Assembly: GCA_028583605.1 (NCBI GenBank)
Contig: CM053326.1
Coordinates: 36,798,931 to 36,862,930 of the forward strand
DNA: 64,000 bases
Direction: 5' to 3'
Source of the DNA: Dastarcus helophoroides
Taxonomy: Eukaryota; Arthropoda; Insecta; Coleoptera; Bothrideridae
The position numbers were made by a program, and so were the translations under genes. Within the stretch, counting starts at the first letter, position 1; each line of letters opens with the position of its first letter. The notes below the pieces were generated by a model. That model searched no databases and was not told the origin of the DNA. It worked only from the letters and a program-made list of their open reading frames with translations. Below are positions 1 through 14,634 of the stretch, in pieces.

Positions 1-67
1 CTTTGGCATAAGTACACATTTGATTTCGAAAGTAGCTCTTTACTGTGTTACATGTTATACTTTAGGT

Positions 68-2972
68 CAGGGGTCGGCAAACTTTTAAGCCAAAAGAGTC
101 ATCCGCAATGAAAAAATTGGTTTCGTGAATTTCAAAGAGCCACAAAATTTTATTTCTGATTTTACATTTTATTTTAAAACTGAATCAGATAAATCAGACA
201 AAATATGGGACAGGAAGAGACCCCTCTGACTCATGTAGTCAAACGAAAACGTATTTAGCCCAAAAGAACTTTTATTTCTCAAAATTTAGAGCTTTATTTC
301 AAAATTTGCCTTATTCTCGCAAATTCGACTTTTTTAAGTCTTCTTTGTTTAGTCTTTTTTTTAACTATGTATTTAGACTTTTTCCTTAAATCTTCCTCTC
401 TTCTCAAAACTTGATAAACCGTGAAAATGTTTACTTTTTTTTAATCCGACTTACTGGAAGATTCGACTTATTTCTCAAAAATTCATGTTTTGGCGATTTC
501 GTAATAAAAATATTAAAAATTTGAAGTAATAATTTGGAGATGTTAAATAAAATAGTTTTTGAAGATTTCGATCTTTTTCTCAAATTTTATTTTTTCGAAA
601 TTTAAATCTATTCTTAAATTTGACTTTTTTCAAAATTACATTTTTTTTTGACTTTGTTGCTTTTTGGAGAATTTTTGACAAATTCATATTTTTCGAAATA
701 TCTTTTTTCCAAAATTCAGATTTTTCCGGAAATATCAACTTTTATTTCGAACGAAATTCGTCTATTTTCAAATCTCAAAATTTGATTTTTTTTCTTAAAA
801 TTTGACTTTCTCTGGGAAATTTTGACGTTTTTTTAAAGTTTAACACTTCTCGAAATTAGAAGTTTTATCAACATTCCCTTTCCTTTCGAAATTATTTTTC
901 CAATTTCCTCAAAGTTCAATTTATCTGAAAATGTGGAGTTTTTTTAATTCGTCTTGTTTTCGAAATTTCAAATTTATTCTCAAAATTTAATTTTCCCTGA
1001 AAAATTGCAAATTTTTATCGAAATTTGGAACTTTTCTTAAAATGTTGACTTTTTCCTTGAAATTTTTCCTAAAATTTGACTTTTTTCTACTTCTCTGAAA
1101 AACTTCGACTTTTTTAAAGTCCGATACTTTTTTAAGCTTCCAGTTTATTTTATAATTTCTCTTTTATCTGAAAATGTCAAGTTTCTTAAATTTGCTTTGG
1201 TTTCATTCTATTGCGAAAATTCGACATTTTTTTTCTAAAATTTTACGAGAACTTTGGACCAATTCATTTTTTAAAATCACTTTCCCAATTTTTTTAAATC
1301 TCTTCCTTTTTCTTAAAATTCGGCTATTTCTGGGAAATTCTGACGTTTTTTTTAAGTTAAAAACTTTTTTCGAAATTTTCTTCAAATTTTCTTTTAAAAT
1401 TATTTTACAAATGTTCTCAAAATTCGATTTGATCTGAAAATTTGGATTTTTTTGTAAATCTCCTTGGTCTCGAAATTTCAAATTTATTCTCAAAATTTAA
1501 CTTTGCCTGGAAAATTGTAAATTTGTTGTCGAAATTTCGAGCTTTTATTAAAATTTTGACATTTTCCTTGAAATTTTTCCTAAAATTCGACTTTTTTTTT
1601 CTTCTCTGAAAAACTTTTACTTTTTTTAAATTTCAACATTTTTTTTTAAGCTTTCAGTTTATTCTTACAATTTCTCTTTTCGAAATTCTGCAATTTATCA
1701 AAAAGTTCAAAATTGTCTAAAAATTTCAGGTTTTTAGGTTTGATTTGAGTTTCAATCTATTGTCGAAATTCGACGTTTTTTTTTCTAAAATTTTGCCTTT
1801 TTTGAGAACTTTCGATAAATTTATTTTTTTCGATATTTCTCCCTTTTTCCGAATTAGATAAATTCATTTTTCTAAATCTCTTCCTTTTTCCCAGTTTTTT
1901 CGAAATCTCTTACTTTTTCTCAAAATTTGGTTTTTTCTGGGAAATTTTGACCTTTTTTTAAAGTTCAACCCTTTTCGAAATTTTTTTGGAATTTTCTTTC
2001 GAAATTATTTTACCGATTTTCTCAAAATTCAAATTTATCTGAAAATTTGGAGTTTTTTAATTTGTCCTGTTCTTGAAATTGCAAATTTATTTTCAAAATT
2101 TAATTTTTTTTATCGAAATTTCGAGTTGTTCTAAACTTTTTTCATGAAATTCTTCCTAAAATTAAAGTCTTTTCTTCTCCACTGGAAAACTTTAACTTTT
2201 TTAGAGATCGACAATTTTTTCTAAGCTTTCAGTTAATTTTTACAATTTCTCTTTTTGAAATTTTACTATATTTCAAAAATTCAAAATTGTCTAAAAATTT
2301 CAGGGTTTTAATTGTCCTGGGTTTCAATCTACTGTCGAAATTCTACGTTTTTTTTTCTAAAAATTTACCTTTTATTGAGAACTTTTGATAAATTCCTTTT
2401 TCTCAATTTTTTCGAAATCTGTTCCTTTTCTCAATTTTTTCGAAGTCTGTTTCTTTGTCTCAATTTTTTCGAAATCTCTTTTTCTCAAAATTCGGTTTTT
2501 TCTGGAAATTTCAGGTTTTACTTCAAACTTTGATGTTTGCCTTTCTGAACAATTTAGATTTTTAATTCACCTTTTTTTCACGAAATCCCAAGGTTTTAGA
2601 AAATTTACAAATAAAAAAGTAAAAATCATGAGAAAAATATTCTTTTAGAAATTTCGACTCCCCAAGTTGGTCTTTTTCTAGAAATTTCAAATCTCATGTG
2701 TTTTTTTAAAATGTTAATACAAATCAGTCAAATATTTCGGAAAATTACTTCTTGAAATTATAGGTTTTTGTCAAAATTTTAGTAAAACGTAAAAATTCCT
2801 AGAAAAGTGTTTTTGGAAATTTCGACTTCTGTAGGTCACTCGTTTAATGAGTGTCTGAGTGTCTGTCCGCTCTAGCTTTTATTTACTTATTTTATTAAGG
2901 GAATTTAAAGAGCCGCACTTTTCTTTTAAAAGAGCCACATGCGGCTCGCGAGCCGCGGTTTGTCGACCCCTG
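68..2972. mobile_element. Non-autonomous hAT DNA transposon, complete with TSD
   Basis: The element begins CAGGGGTCGGCAAAC and ends with the complement of CAGGGGTCGACAAAC, so the terminal inverted repeats match at 14 of the first 15 bases. It is flanked on both sides by the identical 8-mer CTTTAGGT (60-67 and 2973-2980), the target duplication length of hAT transposases. Subterminal 'AAGAGCC/AAGAGTC' words near both ends are typical of this type of hAT end. No transposase reading frame survives or is recognisable inside; the interior is T-rich low-complexity sequence in tandem blocks. It must therefore have been moved in trans. It lies just upstream of the first visible ABCG exon, perhaps in an ABCG intron. 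Confidence 0.9.
600..2660. repeat. Degenerate tandem array of about 0.5-0.6 kb units inside the hAT element
   Basis: Landmark phrases recur at regular distances. TCTGGGAAAT-like words start near 811, 1329, 1936 and 2510 (spacings about 518, 607 and 574), and AAGCTT(T)CAGTT-like words start at 1134, 1648 and 2223 (spacings 514 and 575). The blocks also share runs such as AAATTTCGA and TTTCTCAAAATT. The array is entirely within the hAT boundaries and is non-coding; the short open frames seen there are low-complexity Phe/Lys-rich translations. Confidence 0.65.
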
Positions 2973-3538
2973 CTTTAGGTGGTGGCGAATTCGTAAGTTA
3001 AAATTTATCAAGACCGCTCGATTTTCATGACGTTATAACTCACAAACTATTAACTTTAGAAAAATAAATTATTTACAAAATTTGTAGAGAATTTGATTAT
3101 AACTATTATCAAAAAGTGCTAATCGTTTTGAAACTATTAAGAAAAAACTGAAAAGTAAAAACTTTTCATTAAAATAACTCATAAAATATTCATTTTATAG
3201 AAAAATATGTTGAATAAAAAAGTTATTATATATTTTTCTATAAATATGATCTCTTGTATTTTCTTTATAGGACCAACCACTCTCGAGATAGTTACTAAAA
3301 CGCGTTTATCAAAATGGCGGCTGACGCACAGCCCCCCGCGCCGTGCCAACTTGAACATATACTCAAAATTGACCTGCTAATAGATTGCAATAATAAAATC
3401 GCTGTTGGATTAGTTTGTATTTTTCACCTTTATAGCGATTTCCTCGCCGACTGGGCTATTTAGCGTATCTATTAGTCGAACGCGATTGGTTCTCAAGTGT
3501 TTCTTATCCAAATTGATAAAACCGTGTCTTTGTTACAG

Positions 3539-6500
3539 GATCCAAATTAATTCTTCGAAGCGTCAGTGGTCAATTTTATTCAGGACAACTCAATGCAATT
3601 TTGGGTCCGTCAGGAGCTGGGAAAAGTACACTTCTCAATATATTAGCAGGTTACAAGTAAGTTGAATGTGTGCGTCTCTTTCCTGTCATAATAGTGATGA
3701 AATTTTTTGCCAAAGAAAGGGGTTAAAAAAAGACTACCCTTCCATACTTCCACATCTCCGAAACCGTTACTTTGCGGACCCAAAGACATTTTTAATTTTG
3801 ATCTCTACTATTACCTTAACTCTTCTGCAGAAAAGTTTCGCATCTGGTATGGTGGACATACTGAGTTACCCTGCTCTTCTGTCTAACTTTCTTATCCTTT
3901 GTACCAAATTTTCAATTGAGAAGAGTTTCGCCTTTGGCATGGTGGACCTACTGAGTTACCGTGCTCTGATGTTTTGAAATTGGCCCCTTTTTTCATTTTT
4001 CATGTTTGTGTATTTCCTTGTATTTTATTTCTTTGTTCCTGAAGAAGCCTCCTGCGATGGTGGGCGAAACGTCGAACACTTTTAGTAGTTCTTTGACACG
4101 GTCCAATCCCGGAAGAAGTATGTATATCCTGTTCTGACTCTGGGCGTGGAAGCCTTCGTTAACATAAACTTAAGCCTTATAAAAAATCAACCATGGATAG
4201 GAAATTCGAGTTTTAATTTTTGAGAAAATCTTGTAATTTCAGTTAAAGTTTTTAAAAAAAACGTCTAAATTTCAATTTTAGAAATGGTGAGATTTCAATT
4301 TTTAAAATGTCTAGATTTCGATTTTAAAAGTCGATAGTTCAAAAATAGTACTGAAATTTCGAGTCACTATTTAACAAATGTTTGCTTCATTAATCTAGGA
4401 GTACCGCAGCAACAGGCCAAATATTAATTAATGGGGAACCAAGAGACCTACGTGTTTTCAAAAGACTATCACGATACATAATGCAAGAAGATCTGATTCA
4501 ACCGATGTTGACGGTTGGAGAGGCCATGATGGTGGCGGCAAATTTGAAACTCAGCAAAGATAAAACCAAAGAAGATAAAAATGTTGCAGTAAGTATTTAA
4601 TTGTGTTGAAATGCATAAACCGGTAGGCATAATTTTGCACGAAATTTTGTTTGGCAAGTGTTTATTGCGAAATGAGTGGTTGTCATTTACTTCTTAATTG
4701 GGCGTTGTTAATGGGCTAATAATTCCACGAAAATATTAATTATTAGCGAAAGTGACTAGATTTTGAAGGTTTTAATTTTTTTAGCTGAATTAGCAACCGG
4801 TTTTACGCGTTATACATGTTTATTCAAATAAATAACTTCCTTGGGCATTGATTTGAATATAAATTAAATATGCACCTATCTTTATAGAAATTAGAATGCA
4901 TCTTACGTCGCGACGTAAGATGCGTCGTGTACTCTTATTTACAAGTAGTTGCGAGCATTGACACTTTGTTTACCATACAAGTTTAAATAATTGAAGGGTT
5001 TGTTCTTTTAGTAATTTTTATTTTTCCCTTTTCTGTTTATTGTAATTTCAGAATGACATAGTTAATGTATTTACATATATTATACACGTGGCAATTCTCG
5101 ACTTGCAGATTTCCGAAATCTTGGATTTGCTTAGACTGTCAGGTACAAGGAACACAAGTACAAATAGAATTTCCGGAGGCGAAAGAAAAAGATTATCTAT
5201 AGCTTTAGAATTATTAAATAATCCACCAGTATTATTTCTGGATGAACCTACAACGTAAGTATATTATTCACCATGTAAAATCTACTGAATTTGTATGAGT
5301 CAATTGTTATTTCTATTTTTTTTTTATTTAAAAACTAGAAAATAACGCGCATTTCCATTAACTTGATGAGCTTATCATTGTTAGGTACCTCACACAAGTT
5401 TTATTTAATGAATTGTTTTACATGTTTGCTTACGGATATAATATGAGCAACGAGCAACTTAATTTTTGTTAGACAAGCTTTGTGAACTTTGAATAGACAT
5501 CGATGTATAAAATTAACAATTTTATTTTCTGCAACATTAAACATTGCCGTATTCTTTATAATCCAGAAAAAATTTTACCTCTATAGCAGACACTTAATGA
5601 TAAGCACCATCCTCCACAGCAAGTTGCGTTGTTATTAATTCGTAATTTTCAAGATTCCGATTGCTGTAAGACGAATTTTAAATGTTCTCAATTTTCGTTT
5701 CTGCGTCATAATCGGAATATTAATAATACGTAAATTTATATCATTAGTTAGTGTTGCACCAAGCGTTGTGTATTGTTCATTTAGTTAAATTTTAAGGTAA
5801 ACAAGTCATTTTGAATTGTGTTGTATTTAATTTGCAGAGGCCTTGATGATTTGTCCTGTTCGCAATGTATTTCACTACTCAAGCTATTGGCCGAAGGAGG
5901 CAGAACTGTGATATGCTCAATACACACACCCAGTGCAAGGCTCTTTTCAATTTTTGACAACGTTTACATCATATCTTCAGGCCAGTGCGTTTATCAAGGA
6001 TATGGACCTTCGGTAGTACCTTTTTTGGATAACATTGGTCTAGTTTGTCCCAAACACTTCAATCCAGCGGACTTCAGTGAGTAGGCTTCCAGATCTATTG
6101 ACCCTAGTAACTTTACTGTACTATATTTTAATGTGATTTATTTTTATAGTAATAGAAGTATGCTGTGGCGAATATGGCGATTTTCAAGACAAAATGGTTG
6201 CAGCAGTTGACAATGGACGTAACACTTCGCTTTGTAAAAAAGTTATGCCTCCAACGATCGAAGAAATGGTTGAAGATACATCACAAATCAGTGAAGTATT
6301 CGATCCCGACAACGTAGACCGATCCAGCTATCACAGATCTCCGCTTTGGAGGCAATTTAGAGTTCTTATAATGAGAATGTGGTTGCAAATGTGGAGGGAT
6401 AAGGTTACTATTTTCTATTAAAATTTGTGCTGAAGCTTTACTCGACTTTTCAATTTCAGAATTTCCTTGCGTTGAAATTAATTCTCCATATAATCTTAGG

Positions 6501-8514
6501 AATAATTATAGGTAATTTTTATCTAGGTATGGGCCAAGATGGCTCAAAAACTTTATTTAACTTTGGATTCTATTTTTGCTGTATCATCTTCTTTATGTAC
6601 GTACCTATGATGCCAGTATTATTACAATGTAAGTATCTTAAACGTGTTATATGAGACTGTTGATAAAAAATGACCAAAATTATTCGTCTTTCCCCCACCA
6701 TCGTGAGAAAGCTTCATTAAGAATAAAAGAAATAAACCAAATTCCAAACCAAGAAGAGCACTTAGTATGTAAATCATACAAAAGGCAAACTCTTCCGAAG
6801 TGAAGATAACACAAAAGAAAATGCAAAAGAGCATCATGTCAACCACATCAGAAGCGAAATGCTTCCGAAAAGAAAATAACACCAAAGACATATTCATAAG
6901 ACCAAAGGCACAGTAACTCAATATGTCAACCTTACCAAATTTAAAACTCTTCCACAATAAAAATAGCACAAAACACAAGACAGATAAACAGAACAACATG
7001 GTTTTCATTCCATAGTCTCTGCAGATCGTCCCTGGTATGATTAACTCACTGTGTTATTCTAATCCCCTTTATTGTACTATCTTCGTTTCAGAAGACTTTG
7101 GCCTCTGATATGGTTGACATGTTGAGTTACCGTGCTCTGATTTTTTGAAGCTTGGTTCTTTATTCCACAGTCTCTGCAGATCAATGTCTCCTCTGGTATG
7201 ATTCACATACTAGATTACGGTGCTTTTCCATAATAACTCTATTCTCCTCTATGTTACCTTCATCTTGGAATGTGGTACGGTTCACATAGTGAATTATCGT
7301 GCTCTTCTTTTTCTGTAGAAGCTTTTTTTGTTTCTGAAGAAGCTTTTTACGATGCTAGGCGAAACATCGAATGCTTTTAGTAGTTTTTTGATACGGTCCA
7401 AATCCACAATCTTTTACAAACTCTCCACAGTTTAAAATTTTCAGTTCCGATGGAGATACAGTTGGTTAAAAGAGAGCATTTCAATCGATGGTATAGCTTG
7501 AGCGCTTATTATTGTGCCTTAACAATTTCGACAATTCCTGTTCAACTTACATTAGGATTTGTTTACATCACACTTGTTTACGTCATATCAGATCAACCCT
7601 TGGATCTCTACCGTTACGGGATGTTTTACTTACTCTGCATCCTAACTGGCATAATTTCAGAAAGTTTTGGGCAGCTGATAGCTACGAATTTAAATATTGT
7701 GGTAAGTATATTAGAAGAAATAAAACTAAACCTAAATAAAACGCACTTTTGCAACGGCCTGATCTTGAATTCAATTGGTTCTTTAGATGCCTTTGGTGGA
7801 ACGGACTGGTCCTTGGTTGCCTTCAAAAATTGAAACATAAAACTTGTCCCCTGAAACCAAGAAAGATTAAAAAACACAACAAAGATTGCTCTGACGCGTT
7901 TCGACAGCCAAGCTGTCATCTTCAGAGAGAAACTCTCTAACGCGTTTTGACAGCCAAGCTGTCATCTTACTAGAGCAACCTTTGTTGTGTTTTTTAATCT
8001 TTCTTGGTTTCAGGGGACAAGTTCTGTATTTCAATTTTTGAAGATAACCAAGGACCAGTCCGTTCCACCAAAATTTCGTTAATGACTTCTATTTCTTTTC
8101 CAGAATGCTATGTTTATGGGCCCCGTCTGCACTGTACCTTTGATGCTTTTGGCTGTCTACGGTTTTGGATCCGGCTACGATACAATACCGATGTTGATTA
8201 AAATAGCCATGTACTTCAGTTATCTACGATACTCCTTGGAAGGACTTATTCATTCCATGCTGAGCAACAGGGAGAAACTCACTTGTCCGGAATCGGAGGA
8301 TTTTTGTATTTTTACAGATCTGGATTTTTTCATCAAACAGATGGGCATGGAAAATACTATTTTGTGGGTGGACATTTTAGCTCTAGTTTTCTGCTTGTTT
8401 CTCTTCAGAGGAGCAAGCTTTTATCTTCTCAGGCAAAGACTTAAACCTAATAAAACCTTTATGGCCTTGCAATACATAGGTAGATTTGTTAAATCACAAT
8501 TCATCACTAGATAA
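3539..8514 (+). CDS. ABC transporter subfamily G half-transporter (ABCG1/ABCG4-like), 5' exon missing
   Basis: Exons: 3539-3656, 4399-4588, 5109-5254, 5838-6076, 6150-6403, 6460-6628, 7445-7701, 8104-8514; all have GT/AG borders and phases agree, giving about 594 residues to the TAA at 8512-8514. The nucleotide-binding domain comes first, as in all ABCG proteins: Walker [10 protein letters not shown] (exon 1), Q-loop in [11 protein letters not shown] (exon 2), signature [10 protein letters not shown] and Walker [10 protein letters not shown] (exon 3), and switch His in CSIHTPS (exon 4). A six-helix membrane domain follows (exons 6-8), with a Cys-containing outer loop before the last helix. 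Such half-transporters dimerise and export sterols, lipids or pigment precursors; the substrate here is unknown. The first visible exon starts in phase with two bases of a codon, so a start exon of perhaps 30-60 residues lies upstream and was not found. It converges with vermilion, 655 bp apart. Confidence 0.9.
3830..4140 (+). mobile_element. Penelope-like element tail fragment in ABCG intron 1
   Basis: Two approx 90-bp direct repeats share 'AGTTTCGC..GGTATGGTGGACATACTGAGTTACC' words (starts near 3834 and 3924). They are followed by CTGAAGAAGCC...GGGCGAAACGTCG (from 4039) and a tail ending GGAAGAAGTATGTATATCC. The same order occurs on the other strand at 17690-18010, directly behind a GIY-YIG coding remnant, which is why I assign it to a Penelope-like family. 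No coding part is left. Confidence 0.65.
4898..4923. repeat. Perfect 26-bp palindrome in ABCG intron 2
   Basis: Two 13-base arms (GCATCTTACGTCG and its complement) meet without a spacer. The CpG-containing core ACGTCGCGACGT stands out from the surrounding AT-rich intron. Function is unknown; it could be a transposon terminus or footprint. Confidence 0.8.
6670..6990 (-). mobile_element. Penelope-like tail fragment, minus orientation, ABCG intron 6
   Basis: Complementary copies of the '..GGTATGGTTGACAT..GAGTTAC.GTGCTCT' repeat units occur here, together with a degraded GAAGCTTTCTCACGATGGTGGGGG hairpin on the minus strand near 6680-6715. This copy faces a plus-strand copy at 7080-7430, so most of intron 6 (6629-7444) is a head-to-head pair of the same element family. 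Confidence 0.55.
7080..7430 (+). mobile_element. Penelope-like tail fragment, plus orientation, ABCG intron 6
   Basis: Repeat units with TGATATGGTTGACATGTTGA and a related GGTATGATTCACATACTAGA unit precede CTGAAGAAGCTTTTTACGATG..GGCGAAACATCG (about 7338-7372). The copy ends just before the splice acceptor at 7443-7444. Stem complementarity is decayed compared with the 17.7 kb copy. Confidence 0.6.
7792..8073. repeat. Fold-back element: 2 x approx 101 bp inverted repeat with a two-copy loop
   Basis: The left arm 7792-7892 (TTTGGTGGAACGGACTGG... to GATTGCTCT) is the near-exact complement of the right arm 7972-8073. Between the arms lie two direct copies of AACGCGTTTTGACAGCCAAG..GTCATCTT-like sequence. 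The structure fills most of ABCG intron 7 (7702-8103), ending 30 bp before the exon 8 acceptor, so the ABCG pre-mRNA would form a long hairpin there. No coding capacity is seen. Confidence 0.9.
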
Positions 8515-9134
8515 ATTTTATTGCTTAGTTAGAAATTTTGATACATATTTATTTTAAATATTATGGTGAAGTATATTACTTATATATTTGTATTTATGTA
8601 TTATTTGTTATATTAATAGATACTTCAGATTAAATACATTTATTTCCATTAAATTTCGTACTACATTTTCATAAAATACAAAATATCTCAAAATCCTTCA
8701 GATTTAAGTAACATAAACATTAATAAAACTTGCTTTTATTTTGAGATTAAAATTCCTCAAAATAAGGTGTTTAATTTTTTTTTAAATTTCAGTGTTTTTG
8801 AGATATTATGAAACTTTTTTTAAAATGCACCGTCAATAGGTCCCTATATCTCTAAAACGTTTTTTTAATCAGTAATCTAAGCATCTCTATATGCATGAAA
8901 AACAAAACATAATCGCAGTCATAAAAAAGAAAGCAATTAGATTCTATAAAATAATGGGCAAGGTCTCGGTGGCCTCTTATAATCGGGCACCTTATTTCTG
9001 TTCTCATTAGCACGGGTGTTGAATGGGATAAATTGTTATTATTCTTATTGTTAGTCAATTTCTTTTTTAAAAGGTTAGTTTGTGAAGAATGAATTGTAAC
9101 AACCGAAAATGATACTATTTCTTGGAGCAATCAT

Positions 9135-9140
9135 TTTATT
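9135..9140 (-). promoter_or_regulatory. Candidate poly(A) signal of vermilion
   Basis: AATAAA on the minus strand, 30 nt beyond the TAA stop at 9170-9172. Its position is typical for a compact insect 3' UTR. Confidence 0.5.
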
Positions 9141-9169
9141 TTTCAATTACAAAAAAGACCATAACTAAA

Positions 9170-12879
<3,710 letters not shown>

Positions 12880-14630
12880 TTTTCGTGCAACTTATTTTGA
12901 AACGAGGCGACGACTGAAGCCGAGTTTCAAATAAAAACCGATCGTTAACTTAATCCAGCTGACGTAACTTGTTAACTAAAACTATATCGAATATCTTGCT
13001 CTTTGTTGCGACAGAATAGGGCATATCGAATATTTGTTTGGTATTATTAATTAGCGATAACCTTTTTAACACATTTGAGCAATTTTACAAATAATTCGGG
13101 TATTGCTAAGGAAATAATGTTATATTTTTCTCATTTTATAATGTAGTCAGTTGTTGTTTCATTTGATTAGATATACGTAACTTGTGCATTTTATACAAAA
13201 TACGTAGAAGAAATTTACGGTTTCCGATTTTTAACATTTCAATACGCCTTTTTAGTTCAATACGCCTTTTTAGTTCAAGTGGCGCAAATATTGTTATTTG
13301 CTCATTAGCGTTTTAAACAAAACTATGGAGTTCATTAAAACTCTTAAACATATAAATGTATATCAACAAAGCTAATGCCTCAATTCTGATACTCATTATT
13401 ACCATTAAACCAATTTAAAATATAAACCAGGTAATAAAAGTTCTTTTTATTTGTAACATCGATGAATAATTATCCTATTGAAGAAGAGCTATTGTTTTAG
13501 GCTAGGCAACTTAGATTCGATTTTCCAGTAAAAATCAATGACGCAAATTCATTTTTCTGCCTAAAGTAATTCGAGAATATATTCTAGTTTAAGACGGATT
13601 GTGTTTACATATTTATTACGTTTTTTATCGACACCTTGACTCTGTCTTAAAGCTACAATAAAACGTAATGAAGGGAATGTGTTTTTGTAATCTATATAGT
13701 GAAATTAAATAGGCATTTTTATTCATAATCAGGTAAGAAGGTTGTACAACTTATCAGACTAGATATATCAGTTTCAGAAACCTTATAGTGCGTTACTTCC
13801 CCAACTAATTCCAATAATTTTACTATTATCCACAACGGTGATGGCTAAAGTATATTGCCCCTGGATTACAAAGACTTATATCCCTGAAGACTTGGATATT
13901 GCATCTTTAATTTAAAGAAGAGTAATTATTTTTCCAATATTTTATTAATTTAATTTCAACTTCTGTCTATAGAATCAATTATTATATTTTTTATGAAAAA
14001 TATTGAGCTACCAAAACAGGTTTTACTGAGAATTGTGTTGCAGCTGTAAATTAATCATTCTTCAAATTTTTAAAGTGAACAACACCGACTGGTATGATAT
14101 CTTACCTATAATGAAGAGATTTAAATAATATAACTACAGCTTGACATCTAAGTTTATCTCCTTTCTTTAAACTTCTTGCCTTACACCAGCGTTGCGAAGC
14201 ACGTCAAAATGAACAAAAAAAATTAGGCAGTCATGTGGACTGCCGATAGAAGTGAAAACTTAAAACAAGGAAATAACAGTGATAAAGTTTTTCCTTATGT
14301 TAATGAATATGTAGTAATTTTATTGTTCTGGAACTTACTAAATGTTATATCACTTACATTAAACTGAGGTGACAGGCTAGCTAGCCTTAATCCTGGTGTT
14401 TTCCTAATCTTTTAATTTATTTTTCCCAATATTATCACAATTATTTCATAGTTAAATCTTTCATTTTATAATAGCAAAAAATACTCTGCTATTTAATATT
14501 TTACAAGAAACCAATGGGTCACAAAAGCACAAAAGTCAAAACATGTAACTGTGAGTATTATAATGTTACTGAAATAAAAATATTTAACGAAGCTTTTAAG
14601 AAATGTCATTAAAAATACCAGGCAACCAAT
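12880..14630. other. Vermilion upstream region, no gene recognised
   Basis: AT-rich intergenic sequence. It should hold the vermilion promoter (minus strand) near 12.9-13.1 kb, but I see no convincing TATA/initiator pair. A small direct repeat AATACGCCTTTTTAGTTC occurs twice back to back at about 13240-13278. Confidence 0.4.
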
Positions 14631-14634
14631 AACG

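Noticed and set aside
620..2650. Phe/Lys-rich open reading frames up to 103 codons in the first 4 kb
   Set aside because: They are translations of T-rich tandem repeat; frames overlap on both strands and show no protein-like composition.
3334..3465. ATG-led CpG-rich open stretch (MAADAQPPAP...) as the ABCG start exon
   Set aside because: It runs to a stop without a good donor in a fitting phase, and the sequence has no similarity to ABCG N-termini; it looks like part of a dispersed repeat.
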